Shown here: positions 61,201 through 64,000 of the stretch, piece after piece
How positions within the stretch are numbered: position 1 is the first letter of the stretch
Layout: each line of letters opens with the position of its first letter
Assembly: GCA_018004935.1 (NCBI GenBank)
Contig: JAGNBF010000021.1
Coordinates: forward strand, 18,715 to 82,714
Reading direction: 5' to 3'
Origin: Chloroflexota bacterium
Lineage (GTDB): Bacteria > Chloroflexota > Anaerolineae > Promineifilales > Promineifilaceae
DNA length: 64,000 bases
The notes under the pieces: generated by a model
What the model was told of the DNA's origin: nothing
The model's input: only the letters and a program-made list of their open reading frames with translations
The model's database searches: none
Made by a program: the position numbers and the translations under genes

Positions 61201-63799
61201 TGCCCATCCCGTCCTGACCCGGCAGTTAGAAAACTACCTGCTCTTCCGTTTGCAAGAACCCAGCATCCCCACCGACAAAAAGAGCGGGGCCAGCCTCAGC
61301 TTTGCCCAGGCCGCCACCTACCCCGCCGACCAACTAACCTATGTCTCCTGGTTAGCCCATTATGCCCCCGACAAACTGGTAAACGGCCAGCCCCCCCAGG
61401 CCGGTACACCCGCCTGCACGGACCTGTTGACCAGCCGCCAGACCGACATCACTACCTGGATACGCACCACGATTTGCGGCCGCGACCTGCTGGCGGCGGT
61501 GCAAGCCTGGGCCAAATTCCAGGCCGTTACCTCACCCGCCTGGTTAGCCAACGGGCCACGCCTGTACGGCCTACCGGATCAGGGAGGGCTGGCGGCCGGT
61601 ATTCTGGCCTGCCTGCACCACATTCTGGCGGGTGAAATGGGAGATGCGGCCGCGTTTTTGCGAGACACCGTCATGCTAGATGCCACCGTGATAACCCGTT
61701 TACGCGCCAGCACCTACAGCTCATTATCGGCCCTGGATGGAGCCATCCAGGCCGGGCCAACCCCCTTCATCCGCCTGCTTCGCTGTGCCGACGCTTATGG
61801 CTATATCCTGCCCCACCCCAACCGCCTGACGGTGCTCAACCAACCCCTGGTGATGGGGCTACCCGAAGGGGGAGCCATCCAGCAGGTCTTGTGCGACCTG
61901 GCCAATAACAGCACCATCGCCGACCTGTCCGGGCGGATGGGGTTACGCCCCTCAGCCGTCCAGGCGATTGTTGAAGCCCGGGAAATTAAACCGCTGGCGT
62001 CGTTGGGACAACTGGCCTCTCTGCCGGGTGTCTCGGCGGCCACCCTGGCCCGCCTGCTCGTTTTTGCCGACCAAAATGGGCAGTTCCAACGGAGCGCGGC
62101 CGCGACCCCACCCTCATCCTGGCATAGCTGGCCCGATGAATACGGCCATGCGCGTGTGGATGCCCTGGAAACAACCCTGGCAACCTGGGTTTATCTACAA
62201 ACATTCCCCAATGTGCTGACCCAGGCCATGGGCGGGTTTCATGACGCCCTGCTCATGCGGGAGCGCAGTTGGCAACTACCGGTAGCCGATCCCCTGGCCT
62301 TTGACGATTATCGCGCCTTCACCGAAGAGGTAATCCGGCCCAATGTCGGGCGTAACCGGAGCACCCCCCTCTGGGAAAATGAGTTTCACCCCTTCCGGGC
62401 CGGTGATCTGGCGTTGATGCGGCTCCGCCTGGTAGACACCTTTGGACAGGAGCAGGCGCTTAACCTGGAGAACATTCACACGACGACTACTCTAGATACC
62501 CCTCGCGGCCGCGACATGATGCTCCCCCCACGTCTTACCCAACCGGCCCGGCTCAACCTGCGCTGGTTAGCCGGAGATGGCAGTGGCCTGGAGTGGAACA
62601 GTCACCCGGCCCTGACCCCCATCTGTGGCTGGTTGGTGGTCAATAATTTGACAGCCGAATTAACCATTTACGATAGCGAGGGGGTGTTGCAAGGTTCGCT
62701 GGACATCGAAGGGCAGTGGCGACTGCCGCCGGGGGCCACCGGCCCGGTGCGCCCGGACGACCTGGATAACCTGACGTTGCGTCGGATGGTGAACTGGTTG
62801 CAGGTTCGCGGCCGCGCCGACGATACCTTTATCGAAGCGTTTGGCGAAACCGTCGAGACAGCCCTGGAGAACATCAACCCGGAAACATTCCAGTCACAGG
62901 AAGCCTTATCCTTGCTGATGAGCCGCCCGGTGGCCCTGGTTCAGCTACAGGTTAGTTTTGAACTGCAACACCCCCCCGCCACCAATCAGAGCCTGGCCGC
63001 CTTTGCCCACGAAGTCGAAGGGGGCGACCGCCAGACCGAGGGGTTTGAACAGGTGCTTTTGCCCCTGCGGATGGGCGAACACCAACGATTTAATGATGGG
63101 GTGATCGGTTTTTGGGTTGAGGACGAAGCAGGAGATTATCAGGGGGATGTTTTTCATGCCCCGCAAAGTCATTGGCTAAAGGAAGCCGGGTTGGATATTT
63201 ACCGCGATCAGAGTGGCGACCAAAACCTGGGGCTGAGTCTGGCCGGGGAGCCGTTGAATCTGGTGTTACTCCTGGACCCACGCGGCCGCGTCCATGCGAC
63301 CAGTGGCTTGTTACCCGTCAAAGAGATTGGTTTACCCGCCGACGAGTACGCGGCCGCGCTCAACCGGATCGAAATCAACTTCCTCACCGCCCCCATCTTA
63401 ACCCCCCAGGGACATATCCAACTGGCCTTACCCCAGGAACCAGGCTGGAGCTGGTCCTGGATTGCCCAGGAACAGGGGCGGTGGCTCACCCTGCCCGATG
63501 TGGCGGTACTGGCCCAAGAGGTAATCGAGAAGGCTTTTCCCGATCAACCCCTCTTGTGGGGGCAGTTAATTGCCGCCGGGGTGTTAGAAGTAATACCGGG
63601 CGTGCGCGGCCGCGCCCTCATTAAAGCCGACGCCTTTGCCCAGGGGCTACAACAGTTCGAGGCCACCCTACGTCCCGACCTGCAACGGGTGCTAGAAATC
63701 AACAGCCGGACGCTGGAATCGCCCGACACCCAGGTCAAATTCCCACCGCTGGAACTGCGCGAGGGGTGGCTGAGATTACGCCGCAACCCGAATGACTGA
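58283..63799 (+). CDS. Giant uncharacterised protein with an embedded HhH-like motif
   Basis: An 1838-residue protein that I do not recognise. It opens SSVLVIPILVDALALEAGQN and has LLQPGVHLHWALPTALTRAV near residue 75; no signal peptide. Around residues 1210-1265 the sequence MGLRPSAVQAIVEAREIKPL and SLGQLASLPGVSAATLARLL is like a helix-hairpin-helix pair of the ComEA/T2SS-K type. Thirteen or so GCGGCCGC sites. Start ATG at 58283 with GAGG about 12 bases upstream; the frame opens at 58151 within repeat B sequence, which is excluded. Followed after 154 bases by another gene that leaves the window. Confidence 0.6.
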   Translation: MSSVLVIPILVDALALEAGQNAVDAFADFTQLPYVGRDNTGEYDSHSDRPFLTETVVAPAFSDTNFLLQPGVHLHWALPTALTRAVHPLDQQTGQPDRQRTEFPSAPDRWLVCRWRHDQLEKAWLRESDYLWSPEDVLHQPQESLTNWPYRIEAKPDQPPRFIMPDGEPPFRFLGRGRELGQPWPQKSNPAWLKDIGQRLTAIGYGETNFAAFYPNCRSVFGHYDNNPTPADGLWYELFGWYDNPQDDPFHQLVTRLDPRQPIPAFVTAYETSLGRQIRFRLSESGHQNLAGFNLPEAVRTRLQPLIGRDFFGQAALMAALSTCLGENIAPPIVSAVLACALPTPPAQMVREQIRQQFSWDWPDDTLPDHLICYGRVYQADFVPPVSGTAPEIQVAVANSGTEALAALVATHLAEQRFPLEPDLRFQEKARLETHLEALMLQSDLSNQLLDVGDALTIARHRRSFTAVPGTALWVIRPQTGATDEHGPEDGRGGINLPLELAHFLDGLNAAQAAYDRGRNQIDSLRWQTYSDWYRTMRHSYPAADEVRDFQSTPLHLDGNSDVDAMFRHLRHHTLHELAQARATVGEIISLAPDAMRVSYQLADSTLPAQLGFVGADTLFDTVRTLQLQRRDDCWQTVPGTDRSLEFDLADHIGPDTPGQTHPETSLDQWRLFSATGQPTTLYRLGGWWQSADGGQILPVCLALEVAHFLQATRNLLRQHNDDPAEVRFTNLTFAALQKALGSAPLTPPLAAALQKLDTWRGRTFAARQPGETLKQALRREGETTVGIPLPGELHDLIWSLVAEQWRLDQTPGPRFWQPNDPVLLLAGQGATPTDRWQTDGTPWHDTAGNLTCLLTDRTGLPNTEPVTAELDWKQTRQSEAGRQRWQQIASALRLDKRQSGRVHPFLLEWEAEFAAVHAGSNLDSEQDGFAPDYLQRNWSLAETEHALAASVSQAALTHSATMVRGRAVLSSHAHPVLTRQLENYLLFRLQEPSIPTDKKSGASLSFAQAATYPADQLTYVSWLAHYAPDKLVNGQPPQAGTPACTDLLTSRQTDITTWIRTTICGRDLLAAVQAWAKFQAVTSPAWLANGPRLYGLPDQGGLAAGILACLHHILAGEMGDAAAFLRDTVMLDATVITRLRASTYSSLSALDGAIQAGPTPFIRLLRCADAYGYILPHPNRLTVLNQPLVMGLPEGGAIQQVLCDLANNSTIADLSGRMGLRPSAVQAIVEAREIKPLASLGQLASLPGVSAATLARLLVFADQNGQFQRSAAATPPSSWHSWPDEYGHARVDALETTLATWVYLQTFPNVLTQAMGGFHDALLMRERSWQLPVADPLAFDDYRAFTEEVIRPNVGRNRSTPLWENEFHPFRAGDLALMRLRLVDTFGQEQALNLENIHTTTTLDTPRGRDMMLPPRLTQPARLNLRWLAGDGSGLEWNSHPALTPICGWLVVNNLTAELTIYDSEGVLQGSLDIEGQWRLPPGATGPVRPDDLDNLTLRRMVNWLQVRGRADDTFIEAFGETVETALENINPETFQSQEALSLLMSRPVALVQLQVSFELQHPPATNQSLAAFAHEVEGGDRQTEGFEQVLLPLRMGEHQRFNDGVIGFWVEDEAGDYQGDVFHAPQSHWLKEAGLDIYRDQSGDQNLGLSLAGEPLNLVLLLDPRGRVHATSGLLPVKEIGLPADEYAAALNRIEINFLTAPILTPQGHIQLALPQEPGWSWSWIAQEQGRWLTLPDVAVLAQEVIEKAFPDQPLLWGQLIAAGVLEVIPGVRGRALIKADAFAQGLQQFEATLRPDLQRVLEINSRTLESPDTQVKFPPLELREGWLRLRRNPND

Positions 63800-63819
63800 C
63801 AAGAACTACTTTTTTAAGA

Positions 63820-63896
63820 GTTTCCCATGGGCCTACAGCACACCAAGATGAATGAAAAAAGCGAGTAGCGAGTAGCGAGTAGCGAGTAGCGAGTGG
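63820..63896 (+). repeat. Repeat C flank fragment and heptamer array
   Basis: TTTCCCATGGGCCTACAGCA...CACCAAGATGAATGAAAA is the flank of repeat C without its hairpins, followed by five GCGAGTA/GCGAGTG heptamers (63862-63896) and GGGAACTC, the same junction as at 24841. The following 63900-63935 has AACCTGAAACCTGAAACTT direct repeats. Confidence 0.8.
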
Positions 63897-63953
63897 GAAC
63901 TCAGAACTTGAAACCTGAAACCTGAAACTTATTTTCCCCGGAGAGGCTATGCC

Positions 63954-64000
63954 ATGACTGACCCAAATACGACACCTGCCCCCAAACCAGCCCCCCTTAC
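63954..64000 (+). CDS. Start of a further gene of the module (truncated by the window end)
   Basis: ATG at 63954 preceded by GGAGAGG; the 15 visible residues read MTDPNTTPAPKPAPL. The Pro/Ala/Thr-rich beginning resembles the disordered start of the cyclase protein. Product unknown. Confidence 0.6.
   Translation, partial: MTDPNTTPAPKPAPL

Noticed and set aside
60898..61635. 245-codon forward open frame inside the 1838-codon gene
   Set aside because: The other frame has consistent composition over 5.5 kb, while this one gives Arg/Pro-rich low-complexity sequence.
44705..64000. Known contractile injection system or Tc toxin locus
   Set aside because: I could not recognise sheath, tube, spike, baseplate, tape measure, AAA+ ATPase or TcA/B/C features in any of the genes in this window; this may change with downstream sequence.

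Overview
The window looks like a chromosomal segment of an uncultured or filamentous Chloroflexota bacterium, probably of the Anaerolineae/Caldilineae type. This is inference from gene content (TPR/PAS hybrid kinases, a Ser/Thr kinase-CHASE2-cyclase fusion, an MFS-cNMP fusion, a complete kdp operon) and from intergenic regions crowded with short palindromic repeat families. No rRNA, tRNA, transposase, integrase or CRISPR array was found. The 8-bp palindrome GCGGCCGC occurs about 80 times by hand count, mostly inside genes. That resembles the highly iterated palindrome (HIP1) of cyanobacteria but with a different core.

Layout. 0-16 kb is signalling: an ECF-like sigma factor with a FecR-type membrane protein, a kinase-CHASE2-cyclase fusion (reverse strand), a TPR-PAS hybrid histidine kinase, a two-gene copper-type lipoprotein operon (cupredoxin and a DUF411-like protein with an in-frame UGA at the first cysteine of its CxCC motif), and a NarL/NarX-type regulator and sensor pair. 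16-29 kb holds an MmcB-like nuclease-fold protein and then a same-strand catabolic set: MFS importer, two alpha/beta hydrolases, enoyl-CoA hydratase, dipeptide-epimerase-like enzyme, ureohydrolase, TetR regulator, acyl-CoA ligase and a serine beta-lactamase-fold hydrolase. 29.7-38.5 kb is kdpFABCDE, preceded by a translationally coupled 31-codon membrane ORF. 38.5-44 kb has a polytopic glycosyltransferase-like protein, a 73-bp tandem repeat, a PAP2 phosphatase and a reverse-strand MFS-cNMP fusion.

44.7-64 kb is the most unusual part: five consecutive very large same-strand genes (696, 904, 1616, 1165 and 1838 codons) plus the start of a sixth. Four have no function I recognise; one of them resembles proteins annotated with DUF6603. 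The 904-codon protein carries, in order, motifs of the edema factor / CyaA / ExoY class of secreted nucleotidyl cyclase toxins: an Arg and a Lys-rich loop (R154, K173, K180), the two-metal D-x-D (D471, D473) and the HG....N motif (H583, N589). The residue normally acting as general base (His) is not conserved. This gene has fewer GCGGCCGC sites and looks more AT-rich than its neighbours, as a swapped-in cargo might. I read the region as a candidate undescribed large-protein system with a class II cyclase effector. No contractile sheath, baseplate or other known secretion part is recognisable inside the window.

Intergenic DNA is occupied by at least seven dispersed repeat families, labelled A to G here. 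Several are hairpins whose arms co-vary between copies, and some supply apparent N-terminal extensions of genes or a C-terminal tail (KdpD).
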